64,000 nt of DNA, taken from Loripinus fragilis (Eukaryota; Mollusca; Bivalvia; Lucinida; Lucinidae). A program made the position numbers and the translations under genes. The notes under the pieces were generated by a model, which was not told the DNA's origin, made no database searches, and was given only the letters and a program-made list of their open reading frames with translations. Positions 32,999-44,483 of this stretch are shown here, one piece after another. The stretch's first letter is position 1. Each line of letters starts with the position of its first letter. The stretch is taken from NCBI GenBank assembly GCA_964019695.1, contig OZ026514.1:102886345-102950344 (forward strand), read 5' to 3'.

Positions 32999-33473
32999 TG
33001 CTAGAACTTCCTCAGATAAACAGAAAAATGATGATATGTACAATGAACACTCAATGAAATGCATATACTAAAATTGGATATAAATTCTGGGGTCCAGCCA
33101 CCCTCAAATTTGGTTAAGGAGTCACTTTACTAAGGCTTTGGTATGATTTCGATATATGTTCTGAAATGTAAACTGGACTTGCAATAGAAAAAGAATGCAT
33201 CATTTGGTTCCAGACGGACGGATGGGCGGACGGAAAACACCAAATCTATATCCCTCTGCCTTCGGTGGATAATAACAGCATTATATTCAACACAGACTTT
33301 CCATCTGATTTAATCGGGATTTTTTTTCTTTCAATGAGAAAAAAAGGAAAGAATGAAAATATGTACGTCATAAATGGCAATCTGTGTCAGGTTTTTAATT
33401 AATTAAGCTATTGAGAGACACAGATGGTAAGATCAGCATGGTGTTCTATGAGTACAATAAAGTTAGTTTTTTA
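32999..33473. other. Gap with a GGACGGATGGGCGG fragment
   Basis: 33190-33262 (CAGACGGACGGATGGGCGG ... CCTCTGCCTTCGG) looks like the end of a mollusc-type dispersed repeat. The rest is AT-rich. Confidence 0.45.
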
Positions 33474-33662
33474 ACTCTTTGCATGCTGGGTAATTTTCAG
33501 GGGTTTTTTTAAATCATAATTCACATTCATCCTCTGCGGATTTATAATAAAAAAAAAATAAAAATATTTATCCGGAATACCTTGAGAGTATCAAACAATG
33601 TGGATATATCAGGCCTGTCATTTTGTCAGGTTTTCAGCGGCTACTAAAGGAGAAAGAGTTAA
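33474..33662. mobile_element. MITE-C copy, decayed
   Basis: TTAACTCTTTGCATGCTGGG start, core ATATCAGGCCTGTCATTTTG / TCAGGTTTTCAGC, end GGAGAAAGAGTTAA. Confidence 0.75.
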
Positions 33663-33726
33663 TCAAAGAATTGCTTACATTTCCAAAAGTTCATGGTGTA
33701 GCTGAGCAAGATTGCAGCCTTACCTT

Positions 33727-33935
33727 GCCCCAAGGTTATAAAAAGTGTTTCATGCTCAATTCAACTCAGTATGAAATTGTTGGCATTTTAACATTTACTA
33801 GCAGGATAAATAAAATATCTGAGTGTTTTAAGAAGAAAAATTTCATTATTTTTCAGTATTTTAATTTCTATGAGCAATTGAAATTTCATGCTCAGCTGAG
33901 TTGAGCATGGAAAAAGTTCTACAACCTCGGGGCCT
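33727..33935. mobile_element. Family H copy 1
   Basis: CAAGGTTATAAAAAGTGTTT, CATGCTCAATTCAACTCAG ... CATGCTCAGCTGAGTTGAGC, ACAACCTCGGGGCC. Inverted ends; centre GTTGGCATTTTAACATTTAC. Confidence 0.8.
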
Positions 33936-34004
33936 GGATGCAAACGCCAATGACAGGTTCTTGTGATGAGACTCATAACATATCAGGGGGAAGTAGGACA
34001 GTGC

Positions 34005-34250
34005 TAGATGACTAGGGAGATACCTCTACCATGCAGGTTTGAACCTCACTAGCATTGTTAGCAAAAACATCAATAAGTGTAATATTATCCAATTGTTCCT
34101 GCAGTGGTATGTATCAATGGTTTGACTGTCAACTTCTGGGTTGCAGTGGTTTCACAGCTTTAGGGAATCTCACGGCCGAATGCCAAGAACTGCTCTGACT
34201 CCCCCCCCCCCCCCCCACCACTAGACAGTTGGCATCATAGACTAGCTACA
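34005..34250 (+). mobile_element. SINE-C copy, partial
   Basis: GAGATACCTCTACCATGCAG, GGTTTGAACCTCACTAGC (box-B-like), GTACC/GTATCAATGG-TTGACTGTC, GTTGCAGTGGTTTCACAGC. Aligns with 38316-38615. Includes a poly-C run at 34201-34216. Confidence 0.65.
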
Positions 34251-35795
34251 GTCTGAAACATTATCATATACTGACTGACTTTAATTACGCAACCCTAACT
34301 TCCCTTTATATCTTCCAAAAGACTGTTGAATGTAAACTTCCTTTGCTTCGTAAATGCCATCATGAGTTGGCTTCTTCAGCAAACACTTTAGTTTTAATTG
34401 TACAACTAAACTGGACGACGTTATTTGCTTCGTATGAATTTGGCCATTTAAACATTTCTTAATAAGAGGAGATTTTAAGCTATTGAATGTAAGAGTACAC
34501 CCAGATAAACTTCTTATACGCAAATAAGCTGTATCGCAGACCTGCCAATCAATATGAGAGTGCTTTCTTGATGTCTAACGAAGTCCATGATACAAATTTT
34601 GATGCTTCTAGTGTTTCTTGATCTAAAGAAGTAGGGAATCTTTCATTCGTAATAACTGGTCACATGAAACAGTTGACCCTTATCTCAAAAAGTTTACATT
34701 TTAATGCATTGACTTCATCTTAGTTGGACAAGTTTTCCATGTTTTGCTTACAAATGAATGCTCTTTAACATACAATCAAAATTATTGTTCTGCCTTCTTT
34801 TTTGAGACAGAAATTAAAGCTGTTATCCAAGCGTTATTAAAGTCTGTCAGTATAGTTTGACGAAACAATATCATTATAAATTTGCAATCATAATGAGTTT
34901 TTATTTCTTTTACCTCTTCTAGTCAGATGTTTCAAACAGAGCCATCAGGATTAAACTATAGCTACAAGCACATGAAAAGGCATATTGACAGAAAAAATGC
35001 TTTGAGGACTGGAGTCAGTCTATTTTCAACAAAATTAGGTCACAGTCACCAAGATCTTAGAAGCAGAACTGCTTAAAGAAGTCTGATGTCTATCTCCAGT
35101 AAGTAAGTACACAGCGGTACAGATTTGATTCAGGAGTCCTCTTGCTGTAGTAGATATAAACCAGGGGTCACAAGTTCAGTCCCCGGCTTCTCCAGTCTGT
35201 CGGATGATCAGACTTAAAGTCATGACCTCATCACCGAATTACCTTAGCTGTTGATGGGAGGTTAAACAGAAACACACACAGAGAGTTGTAATCTTTCAAC
35301 TTTGCTCTGACTTTGGGACCTCATGGACTGATCTGGCCAAATTTCTCTATATAACCCTTTTAATTATTAGATTTAAAAACATTTTCAAACATTGAGTCAT
35401 GTATTTTACATAAGTTTTATTCATAGGAAACCAGCATTTTAGCAAGAAAATATGCATAATCCCATATTAATAATATGTGAAATCACAACCATTAAGATTT
35501 CCAGCAAGATGCTTCTAGACTGCTGAGATTTACTTTTTTGAAAAAATTCAAATGACAGCATGCCATTGCCTTTTTTTAAAATTGACTTTTTCTGCTTGCA
35601 TGAGGTGAGGCACTGAAAGTGTTAAGGAATTTTCACTGAATGAAGATAGCGTTGTGTGGTTTCAGAGACATACTTAAACTCCAGCCATGTTTCAAGCCCA
35701 AATTAATATAGGGACCAATTAAATTCATCTTTCTACTTTCCCCAATTTTGAAGGGGAAAAATCCAAAAGGAAATCCACCCTTTATTCACTGTACT
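34251..35795. other. 1.5-kb gap with SINE-like fragments
   Basis: An 80-codon open frame (34281-34523, minus) has no recognised domain. 35045-35110 matches the 3' end of SINE-C (TTAGAAGCAGAACTGCT, CTATCTCCAGTAAGTA). 35140-35290 is another tRNA-like fragment (GGGGTCACAAGTTCAGTCCC, GTTGATGGGAGGTTAAACAG). No exon supported. Confidence 0.5.
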
Positions 35796-36216
35796 TAACT
35801 CTTTGCCTACTAGTGTCATCTGCTACTAACCTTTGCAAACAGTTTGGACACAGATCAGGCCCGACAAAATGTCGGGCCTGATCTGGATCCAAACTATTTG
35901 ACACTCTGAAGGTATTTTGTTTGTTTGATTTGATTCTTTACGTCCACTCAACAATATTTCTGTTATGCGGGATGGGTCTTCCTGGGTTGAACCAGTACTA
36001 AGCTAGGATAAATGTGTCTTGCTCAAGGACCACAACGCAGTGACGCCGGTGAGGCTCGAACCCGCGGCCCTTCGGTCTCGAGTCAAGCACTCTACCACTG
36101 AGCCACTGCGCTCCTCTGAAGGTATTCCTGAAAGAATTTTTCTAAAATGTTGATATTGAAAAACATCAACCAACCACTAAAAAGCATGCAAAATGACCCA
36201 GTAGGCAAAGAGTCGA
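35796..36216. mobile_element. MITE-C copy split by SINE-A
   Basis: Left 35796-35916 (TTAACTCTTTGCCTACTAGT, core CAGGCCCGACAAAATGTCGG, GACACTCTGAAGGTATT). Right 36114-36216 (CTCTGAAGGTATTCCTGAAA, CAGTAGGCAAAGAGTC). Confidence 0.92.
35917..36113 (-). mobile_element. SINE-A inside MITE-C, 13-bp target duplication
   Basis: CTCTGAAGGTATT at 35904-35916 and 36114-36126. Well-preserved head (GAGCGCAGTGGCTCAGTGG in reverse) and box-B-like CGGGTTCGAGCCTCACCGG in reverse. Confidence 0.95.
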
Positions 36217-36639
36217 AGCTTATACATAATTGATGATATCTACATAATTGATCAGGTATCTACCTTATCCTGCCATTTGACCGTAGATCACCGTGATAGA
36301 CCACCACTATTGGATAATCATTATGTGTCATTGTCTTGATTTCCCATCATTAAAATATTTAAGGCCACCACTTTGGCGTCTAAGGTATAAACTGGGGTAA
36401 TCTGTACTCAGTTTAGTTAAATGGACATCTGATAAAATTTATTAGTCGCACAGCTAGGCTCACTGTCTATATGTGAGGGAGGGCTGGTAGCTGTTTGTTT
36501 GTTTTTTTTGGAGAGGAGGGGGGTTTGCTTTAAGTCACACAGCTAAGCTCACTGTCTATAGGTAAGGCAGTTCGTCTCAGGTAGGGTAGGGTTGGTGGCT
36601 GTTTTTTGTTGTTGTTTTTTTTGTTGTTGTTTTTTGGGG
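36217..36639. other. Gap with G/T simple sequence
   Basis: A duplicated segment TCACACAGCTAAGCTCACTG (36455 and 36535 regions) and poly-T/G runs. No exon. Confidence 0.45.
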
Positions 36640-36848
36640 GGGGGCAGATTTTGCTTTACATCCCAGTCAACATTTTTTTCAGTCATGTTGGGACGATTTC
36701 CTGTCTTCTGGGTTGAACCAGTAAAAAGCAGTGGATAAAGTATCTTGCTCAAGGACACAACACAGTGACTCCAACTGCGGGGAATCTCCAACAAGCAACC
36801 CTTGGATCATCAGCCTAATGCTCTACTAAATGAGCCACTGCACTATGC
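36640..36848 (-). mobile_element. SINE-A, older subfamily
   Basis: GCTTTACATCCCAGTCAACA, GTCATGTTGGGACGATTTCC, TCTTGCTCAAGGACACAAC, GAGCCACTGCAC. Same subfamily as 27850, 44484 and 51325. Confidence 0.8.
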
Positions 36849-36912
36849 ATCAGGCAGCAAATCGATACCGCACGGATGTGCAGGCTCATCTGTATATTTG
36901 ATGTTTGCACAT

Positions 36913-37108
36913 ATTAACTCTTTAACTACAAGTGTCGTCTGCTAATAACTTTTGCAAATAGATTGGATCCGGATCAGGCCCAACAAAATGTCGGGCCTGA
37001 ACTGGATCCAAACTGTTTCACACTCTAGAGGTATTCCTGAAAAAAAAAAGTTGATTCTAAAAAATCGACAGACGACAAAAAAAACATGCAAAATTATCCC
37101 TGTACAGT
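36913..37108. mobile_element. MITE-C copy
   Basis: TTAACTCTTTAACTACAAGT, core ATCAGGCCCAACAAAATGTC / GGGCCTGAACTGGATCC, CACACTCTAGAGGTATTCC. Confidence 0.82.
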
Positions 37109-37139
37109 GTACGCTTAGATCAACAAATTTTTGAGCCTA

Positions 37140-37290
37140 AAATTGTAAATATTTGCTAATCCATCAGTTTGAACATATGTTTTGGGTGCTAAAAAGAACC
37201 GGTTCTTTTGAGTACTAACAACAAATGATTTGGTTCAGAAATAAGAATTTTTTTTTTTTTGGTACGCTCTCTCAACTAAAGGCCTGCAAA
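37140..37290. mobile_element. Family F copy 3, shortened core
   Basis: AACATATGTTTTGGGTGCTA, AAAGAACCGGTTCTTTTGAG: the CGTCTCAATGAGACG loop is deleted, leaving a direct palindrome. Confidence 0.78.
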
Positions 37291-37453
37291 GAATCAAATA
37301 CGTTTTCTCATGACGTAGCTCAAATCTGACGGACAGGTCTTGCTCATGTTCACCCACCTCTCTGGCATCTCCTGTCTACCACAGGTGAGTGTACAGGTGA
37401 CCAGTTGGCCATATAGATTAATCTTGACATGTTAAAATGATTGATGCACTGTT

Positions 37454-37648
37454 TTTAACTCTTTGCCTAAGGGGTAATTTTTTATGCTTTTTTTTTGTCG
37501 TCTGCTGATTTTTTTTCAAAATCAACGTTTTGTGTCAGTGTCAAAGAGTTTGGATCCAGATCAGGCCCGACATATTGTCGGGCCTGATCTGGGTATAAAC
37601 TGTTTGCAAAGGTTATCAGCAGATGGCATTAGTAGACAAAGAGTTAAC
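37454..37648. mobile_element. MITE-C copy
   Basis: TTAACTCTTTGCCTAAGGGG, GTCGTCTGCTGATTTTTTTT, core ATCAGGCCCGACATATTGTC / GGGCCTGATCTGGG, end GTAGACAAAGAGTTAA. Confidence 0.88.
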
Positions 37649-37839
37649 CAGCTATTAGATATAGCCTCAGAGAACATTTTTTTTAATTATAAAAAAGGAT
37701 ACCTTAATTCTTTGCTTGCCTTTTTGTCGTCTATAGAATTTTTAAATGTACCTTTTTCAAAAAAACATGTGGTCCTTCAGAAATATACCAAGGAATGGTT
37801 TTCATTGTAAATCTTGTGTTATGACTATTTTTTTGCCAA

Positions 37840-38045
37840 AAAGTGAGAAAGATGACCAGGAAATGCCACAATCACAGATCTCATACCAACCCTTGGCACC
37901 CTGAGGAAATGACACTTGAACACTACAGCACAGACAAAGACACCCATATAAAGCATGAATACAATTAAAGTAAAGAAACTAGCTTTCTCTTCCTCGGTAA
38001 GATAATTGCAAAACTAGAAAGGAACCAAAGAATTATATCACAAAA
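37840..38045. repeat. Dispersed copy of the 1385-1620 repeat arm
   Basis: GACCAGGAAATGCCACAATC, CATACCAACCCTTGGCACC and GATAATTGCAAAACTAGAAA align with 1430-1600. 37649-37839 to its left is unannotated. Confidence 0.6.
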
Positions 38046-38077
38046 TCAGGACAAAACATACCCTCCAGTGGTGGATC

Positions 38078-38232
38078 CAGAGGGGGTTCACTTAAAGCCC
38101 CGTTTGAGACTAAATTATTTCATTTTCATGGGGATATGGTATTTTAAAAAAAATGAAATAAAATCATTAAATCGAAACACCCTATAAACATCTGAATCCC
38201 CCTTCTAGAAATCCTGGATCTGCCCCTACACC
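38078..38232. mobile_element. Small element with CTGGATC ends
   Basis: TGGATCCAGAGGGGGTTCAC at left, AATCCTGGATCTGCCCC at right, with inner ATGAAATAAAATCATT-type short inverted sequence. 155 bp, related in end motif to 32773-32998. Confidence 0.55.
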
Positions 38233-38315
38233 CCACCCCAAAACACACATAACACAAAGGTGAATGGCAGACGATAAGTCACCACTTAAGAGCTACATCA
38301 TGAGCCAGCCCATTT

Positions 38316-38615
38316 GGGGTACCCGGACAGCTCAGTTGGTAGCATGTTTAGCTCTGACTAGCTAGATACCTCTGCCACACAAGTTCCAATACGGCTAGCA
38401 TTAGAATCCGACGTCGCTAGCAAAAATCTCAAGTAGTGAAAAATATTCCTGCATTTTTTTTGTATGTACCAATGGTTGACTGTCACCGAGTTGCAGTGGT
38501 TTCACAGGGTATTCCCCGGCTGAACACAGAGAACTGCACTGGCTTTCCCCCACCACTAAGCAGTCAGCGTCTTAGAAGCAGAATTACTCAAGTCTTACAT
38601 ATATCTCCAGTAAGT
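38316..38615 (+). mobile_element. SINE-C copy, fullest
   Basis: tRNA-like head ACAGCTCAGTTGGTAGCATG (box A region), ACAAGTTCCAATACGGC (decayed box B), body GTTGACTGTCACCGAGTTGC, 3' end ATATATCTCCAGTAAGTTTA. Copies at 34005 and 35045. Confidence 0.68.
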
Positions 38616-39334
38616 TTAGTTATTTGTGTAAAGTACTTACCTAAACCAAATCTTGTTATTATTCCTTAGGCAGTGTTTCATTGACTGTCTCCTGTAATTC
38701 CTGATCAAGATTTAATCTTTTTTTTAAATCCACTTTAAAAAGCACTAGTTGTAAGTATCAACTCTTCTCAACACTGCAAACCACTTATTGGCGGATTTCC
38801 TTGCAGTAATTGGCCTTTCTTTAGTTGAAGCTTTGTTGGTACATCTATATGATTCCAGTTGCTGTAATAACCTGTCTATAAAAAATAAAAAAGAAAAGAT
38901 TTATTTTTAACTCTTACCTTGCTAGAGGCAACTTTTATCGTCTGCTGTAAACCTTTACGAACAGTTTGGACCCAGATCAGGACTGACAAAATGTTACTCA
39001 TGAGTCAACTGGAAACAGAGAAAAAAAATTCTGGTTTCGTCACAAAACAACATCGATAGCTGAGGTAACCAGAATACTCAATTGCTTGTTTCACTATTTT
39101 TGTTATAAAATATATTTTCTACTATATAGTGTGAAGGAATGATAAAAATAATAGTTATTTATCAGAATGTTTCTTTGGCTACGCTGGCTGTCTTTCGATT
39201 GAACAACTTACCCTAACACCCTTTGAGGTGATGAGATCAAAGTTCCAGTGTAGATTAACCACAGTGATATGAGGGATTAGAAGGATGTTTGATAAAGAAA
39301 ATATTTAGGGGGTTCTCCATATTTTTTTTTAACT
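38616..39334. other. Gap with a MITE-C fragment
   Basis: 38905-39000 is the left half of MITE-C (ACAGTTTGGACCCAGATCAG). The rest is AT-rich with nothing recognised. Confidence 0.5.
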
Positions 39335-39502
39335 CTTTTCTTGCTAGTGGAGATGACTGTCATCTGATTTTGCAAACAGTTGGATCCAGATCAGGCCCAA
39401 CAGAATGTTGAGTCTGATCTGGATCAAAACTGTTTAACACTCTGATTGACATATTTTTTAAAAAGTTAATTTTGAAAAAGTCAGAAGACAATAAAAAGCT
39501 AA
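39335..39502. mobile_element. MITE-C copy, decayed
   Basis: TTAACTCTTTTCTTGCTAGT, core CAGATCAGGCCCAACAGAAT / GTTGAGTCTGATCTGG, TTTAACACTCTGATTG. Confidence 0.8.
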
Positions 39503-40207
39503 ACTGATAATGTTTTCTTCACTTATACCAGGAAGTTATTATTCAATGCATACCATTTTCTCCATGATATAAAAGTTATTGAGATATACAACTCTTTAGC
39601 TCGTTATATCAGCACTTTTTCTTAAAAAAAAGTTGGATTCTTCCTTCTAGTTTGATACAATAAACTTGGAAATGTCCATTGTACACTGACAGCCAAAAGA
39701 AACATTATACATAAAATTTGTTATAAATTACAAAGAAGGAAAAAAAATAGTGACAGCAGTTAAAATATATACATGTATATTAGCCAACATACCTGGTTAA
39801 CAAAATTGACAAATTAAAATACCCCCGAGGCTTGACTCATGATTCTGGTCATGGTAAGCTTGTGCAGCTCGTGTTTGTGAGCCATGTGCAATACATGACA
39901 AAATTTTACTGTAGCGTTTCTTTTGCCCGTCAGTATATGTACATTTATTGAGGAACTACAGGTTATAATTGTCAATAAAAATTGTATTTCTTTCCCTGTT
40001 TTTGTCTTAGCAAACAGTGTAGACCCTGTTGAAATGCGGCATCATGCGGCATTTTCATCTGGGTCTTCCCTGTATGCAAAAGTACCCATTTAGGAGCCAC
40101 TGGTATATAAAGGGTTAATTCGTCTGTCTGTCTGTCCACACAAAACTCACAGGTACTATGGTGGCTCAAATTACAGACCATTTCAGTGTATTTGAAAAGG
40201 ATTTATT
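39503..40207. other. Gap with one hairpin repeat
   Basis: 40005-40080 is a palindromic repeat AATGCGGCATCATGCGGCAT inside CAAACAGTGTAGACCC / GGGTCTTCCCTGTATGC, another member of the GATCAG-like superfamily of cores. Nothing else. Confidence 0.5.
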
Positions 40208-40440
40208 CCATGGGCAGATCTAGAGGGGGGGACAGGGGGTCTGGACCCCCCTGGAAAAACACAAGTGGCTATAGGTTTCCTTACAATTCTGGTACGGACC
40301 CTTCGAGAAGCAATTGGACCCATCAGGTCCAATTGTTTCTGGAGGGTGGTCCATACGACCCTCTGTGATAAACGTTGTTGAATAAAAAAACCGTCAGAAC
40401 CCCCCTGACGGAATCTTCTGAACCCGCGTACAGTATTCTG
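40208..40440. mobile_element. Palindromic element related to 32773-32998
   Basis: GGGCAGATCTAGAGGGGG at left, AGGGGGTCTGGACCCCC, inner GCAATTGGACC / GGTCCAATTG, and CCGTCAG-ACCCCCCTGACGG hairpin near 40390-40412. Confidence 0.65.
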
Positions 40441-40619
40441 AAGGCACATCAAATCTGTGGATATTGAAATTGGCATTTGCAGACATTCCCAATATTCTAA
40501 TTATTCCCTCAAAAAATCTAAATCACTCATGAAAAACATTTAATTGAATTCAGTACTAAGGTACTGAAGAGTATATTATACAATCTGCGCAATCGGAGGG
40601 ACAGTTTAGCTAGAAGCTA

Positions 40620-41086
40620 CAAGGCCAGAATTTTTTTATTAGTTGATTTACAGGATTTTTTTTTTCAGATCTTGGGGGGACGAAAATAAATAAATAAAAA
40701 AGCTCTGAAAATGACCAGTTGACTGGTCATTTTCAGAGCTTTTTTTATTCTTTTTTTTTTCTTATTTTCAGAGCTTTTTTTTTTAATATCTCCAGAAAAA
40801 GACAGTAAAACTAGTAAGGTAAACCAACATTCTTATTAAATCTAAATATTTCATAATTTTCCTAAAAAATCTGGACAGGACAATCACTTTTAACAGTGTC
40901 ACTCTCAAAAATACACAGACAGAACCTCAAAAATATATTATTTTTTTCAACGAAACAAATAATATTTAGAGTCAGCGGATAAAACATAAAAATAATTTTG
41001 GAAATGAAATTTTATTTTATTTCTACTTTCCGGAAAATTACAGTAGGAGGGTTTGTAAATCAACTAATAAAAAAATTCTGGCCTAA
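40620..41086. mobile_element. Foldback element with ~33-bp inverted ends
   Basis: Left end GGCCAGAATTTTTTTATTAG + TTGATTTACA pairs with right TGTAAATCAACTAATAAAAA + AATTCTGGCC. Inside, GCTCTGAAAATGACCAGT / ACTGGTCATTTTCAGAGC is a near-perfect hairpin at 40702-40741. Partial copy at 17870-18095. Confidence 0.82.
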
Positions 41087-41454
41087 GGGTCCTAAGGGTC
41101 CATGTGTCCTAATATTAGGGTTGGTTAGCAGCACCATAAAAGTCATATTAAGCAGGTTTTACAGGATTTTATAGTAATTAAATAAAATGGTAAAAACTCC
41201 TTACACTTTCGAGCCATTAGGCTTCAATATGTTACACCTGTCACTCAAATATGGCAATTATTTTGACAAGATTACTACTGATGACCTTGATTACAGCACC
41301 CTTTGATGTATATGTTGATATGTACACGACTTGACAGTTCTGACATATATCCATATGATGATTCAATTAGTGAGACATGAATACTATCTTTAATAACATT
41401 TTTTTACTAATACAATGTCATGTAAGCTCCTCAGCTAAATGTCACGTCTTGCAG
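41087..41454. other. Gap, nothing recognised
   Basis: AT-rich. No repeat recognised. Confidence 0.4.
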
Positions 41455-41945
41455 TGATATCACACCATGTATTAAAATCGATAAACAGGGAGCGCAACGG
41501 CTCAGTGGTAGAGTGCTTGACTCGAGACCGAGGGGCCGCGGGTTTGAGCCCCACCGGAGTCACTGCGTTGTGTCCTTGAGCAAGAACATTAATCCTAGCT
41601 TAGTACTGGTTCAACTCAGGAAGACCCGTCCCTTTATAATTGAAAGATTGTTGATGGGACATAAAAAATCAAATCAAACAAACAAAAAGCGATAAACCAC
41701 AGGTGGATTACATAATTAGTAACTGAATGTAATGACAACCATAACAATGTCTAATGTGTGTGGCAAAATTTTAGCATTTTCATGCAAAAAATGATAAAAC
41801 AGAACCAATCCTGTATTATTGAAATTATTAAACTTGTTGGGAAAAGGGATAAAATGCTCCACAAGCTTCACATTTTATCTCTTTTCCCCAACTCATTTAA
41901 TAAATTCAATAATACATGAACACTCATATAGGATCCTCTTTATAA
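41455..41945. mobile_element. Family G copy 2, split by SINE-A
   Basis: TATTAAAATCGATAAAC before and GATAAACCACAGGTGGATTA after the SINE. Foldback ATTGAAATTATTAAACTTG ... AATAAATTCAATAATAC, end GAACACTCATATAGGATCC. Confidence 0.82.
41487..41689 (+). mobile_element. SINE-A inside family G, ~8-bp target duplication
   Basis: CGATAAAC at 41479-41486 and 41690-41697. Head GGGAGCGCAACGGCTCAGTG, tail TGGGACATAAAAAATC. Confidence 0.9.
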
Positions 41946-41967
41946 CTTAAGACATAGTGAAAATTGA

Positions 41968-42148
41968 ATTAATGCTTTGCCTACTAGTGTCTTTGATTGA
42001 TAACCTTTGCAAACAGTTTGGATCCAGATCAGGCCCGACATTTTGTCGGGCCTGATCTGGATCCAAACTGATTGACAATCTTACGGTATTCCTGAAAGAT
42101 TTTTTCAAAAAAGGTAATTTAGAAAAAAATCAGACAATACAAAAATCT
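41968..42148. mobile_element. MITE-C copy
   Basis: TGCTTTGCCTACTAGTG, perfect core GGATCCAGATCAGGCCCGAC / GTCGGGCCTGATCTGGATCC, TACGGTATTCCTGAAAG. Confidence 0.88.
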
Positions 42149-42532
42149 CATGTGCTGGCTACTTTAGTTTAATTACTGCGCTGCTGTTGTATGGTTCATC
42201 ATGTATATAAACAAAAGGAAAGGGGAAAAGAAGAAAAAGGAAACACTAAAAGCTTGCTTAAGTGGGTACATTCTGGTATCCGTCATAAATATCAATGTAT
42301 TTATACAAGCTATGTGTTCTTTATAACACCTATGTGTCTGTTTATTCCAAATTGTTCTCACTTTTAAAAGGTACTTCTTTACAAAGTAATTTCTTCCACA
42401 ATACCAGCACAAAAACCAGATTGCGTTTTCATAAGAAAACATTATATTCCCCCACCCTTGAAAATTAGATCAAGGTCACAAAAATCTATCAAGGTCAACA
42501 AAATTGAATCATCTATTAATCTCTTAATGATT
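42149..42532. other. Gap, nothing recognised
   Basis: An 89-codon frame (42173-42442, minus) has no recognised features. Confidence 0.4.
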
Positions 42533-42750
42533 GACTGTGCCCACACCAGGTAGGCAGCAATCGAAAACGCCAATACTATCGAGGACTGTAGATAAAAAAA
42601 ATTGTTAGAAGCAGAGTTTTCAATTGCCATTTGTCGCCACAATGGCGACAAATGGCAATCGAAAACACTGTTTCTATCGATTTTGATATGCTTTCGCTGA
42701 TTGTTGATAGCGTTTTTGATTGCCCCCTACCCAGTGTGGTGCCAGTTTGG
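42533..42750. repeat. Foldback palindrome, arms about 105 bp
   Basis: Centre GCCATTTGTCGCCA / TGGCGACAAATGGC. Outer CCACACCAGGTAGGCAGCAA / CCCCCTACCCAGTGTGG. Both strands give MSP-WRQMAIEN-like frames because of the symmetry; it is not a gene. Confidence 0.85.
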
Positions 42751-44052
42751 TCCAAATCAAGTCATTCATTAGACAGAGTGCTGAAAGGCCTTTTCATAGT
42801 TCATAGTTATATACTGTAACACTGGTGACCTTGAGAATTAGGGCATCATCAAAATCTAATCGTTTTTAAGCTCCACCCAATGATGTATGTGTGCAAATTT
42901 AGTGTAGATCTGGCCATTGGTTCAGAAGGTAGTGTGCTGACAAGACTTTTTCCAGTTATATGACCCTGGTGACCTTGAAAATTAGGTCAAGGTCACCAAA
43001 CCAAATTGTTTCTTTAAGTCCTTCCAATGATATGGTCTGAATCTACATTGGGTACTGATCCAAATCTGATTGGACAATGTTAAATCTGTGACAGTATATC
43101 CTGCGCTATACAGTTGGAAAATCAATGTCATTAGGTTATCACGCGGGCAAATCTCTTCATCCGCAAATGAAGACAGTTGCTCGATAAAGGTTCATCTAAG
43201 GGAAGACCATTGCAAGTGTAAATATCATCTAATCTTTGAAAATATTTTGCTAATATCATTTTGATCATACACCAGTGAATGTGATGAATCTTTTGCATAA
43301 TGTTTTGTCTAGGGATTTCTTCCAGAAAATTGGACAGTTGAAAGGCAATATCTGAGTCAACTCCCCGGGGCAATGATTCAGACAAATTAGACTGGTCCAG
43401 TACTCTATTTGGGTAACAATTAGAAAAAGTGTCAGTTACTCATTGGCAATAGGCACAGAAAGCTCATATACGGTAAGCTACCTGTGAAGGCTTACGTATT
43501 CACATTCTTGCATATACACTTTTGAAGAACTATCTAATGCAAATAAGATGCTTCCTCATGGGCTGTACCTATTGCTATTTTTTCCTTACCTTACACTGAC
43601 TTCTTAATCCTTTTCACAGCTTTTCAGAAATCTTCGACAAATTTAGTCCGAAATATCCCAAAATGACTTCTAGTCCGTCAACCACAAACCTGGAAATTCG
43701 ACGAAAATGACACAATATAAGTACTCCTGACCACCATATTAAGACTCCCTTTCAATATTTTCGCATAAAAATCTGAACATAGTACACTAATCTATATCTG
43801 ACTGCCTTTCTTTGCTACGAAAAAAATCCTTCAGCTGTCACTTGGAGAAAAATTGTTAGTTTTGTAAATGTCTGATTGAATAGAGTGATCATTGAAGAGA
43901 TCTACTAATGTATTGTTTCACGCAAAAATGGCACTTATGGCTACTTTTGACAGTTCACACCTTGATCAGTCATCTTACCAAGGCAGTATTGTGTGTTAAG
44001 ACACGGATTTGAATCTGGCCTCGAAAAAATTAATTAGATTGTTGACTCCGTA
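42751..44052. repeat. Unclassified region with GACCTTGAAAATTAGG repeats
   Basis: 42455-42500, 42826-42870 and 42965-43000 share ACCTTGAAAATTAG-TCAAGG, a bivalve-type dispersed repeat. 43070-44052 shows no repeat match; an 84-codon frame (43131-43385, minus) has no recognised domain. Confidence 0.45.
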
Positions 44053-44126
44053 TTGAAAGACATTTAAGGCACAGATCAGCCTGCACTTCCGTGCAGGCTG
44101 ATCTGTGCCTTTAATGTCTGTCTGGG
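44053..44126. repeat. GATCAGCCTGCACTTCC hairpin
   Basis: GCACAGATCAGCCTGCA / TGCAGGCTGATCTGTGC inside AGACATTTAAGG / CCTTTAATGTCT. Confidence 0.8.
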
Positions 44127-44483
44127 CATTGAAGGCCCCCTTTTCACGAGCATATCTAAGTATTATGTCAGGGCCTTTAGGCAAGGTAGGCTCTGCACTT
44201 AATAACAACATTAAACCTTCAGTGGATAGGTCTACCGAAAAATCAAGTGGCGAACATATGGCTAGAATCTGACCTCTGACCCGAATATTCCTAACAAGGC
44301 CTTTTGTTGAGTAAGATTTAATAGAGTTTTGGACAGAAAAGGACACTCTGTGTCCATCATGGTAAGTAATGGTGCAGAATAAACTTATATTAGCTCGGTT
44401 TTAATTTAGTTAATGTTATTTACTGTCAAAATTAGCAAGCTAATGTGTCTGAACGTAAAATTGAGTCATATGGGTTGTCATGT

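Noticed and set aside
34281..34523. 80-codon minus-strand frame as a possible exon
   Set aside because: No recognisable motif or convincing splice sites. Length is compatible with chance in AT-rich DNA.
42442..42819. Similar MSP-WRQMAIEN frames on opposite strands, as if two paralogous genes
   Set aside because: They are the two arms of one palindrome.
43996..44346. 116-codon minus-strand frame
   Set aside because: One third is the 44053-44126 hairpin repeat. The remainder has no recognised domain or splice context. Kept as unproven.
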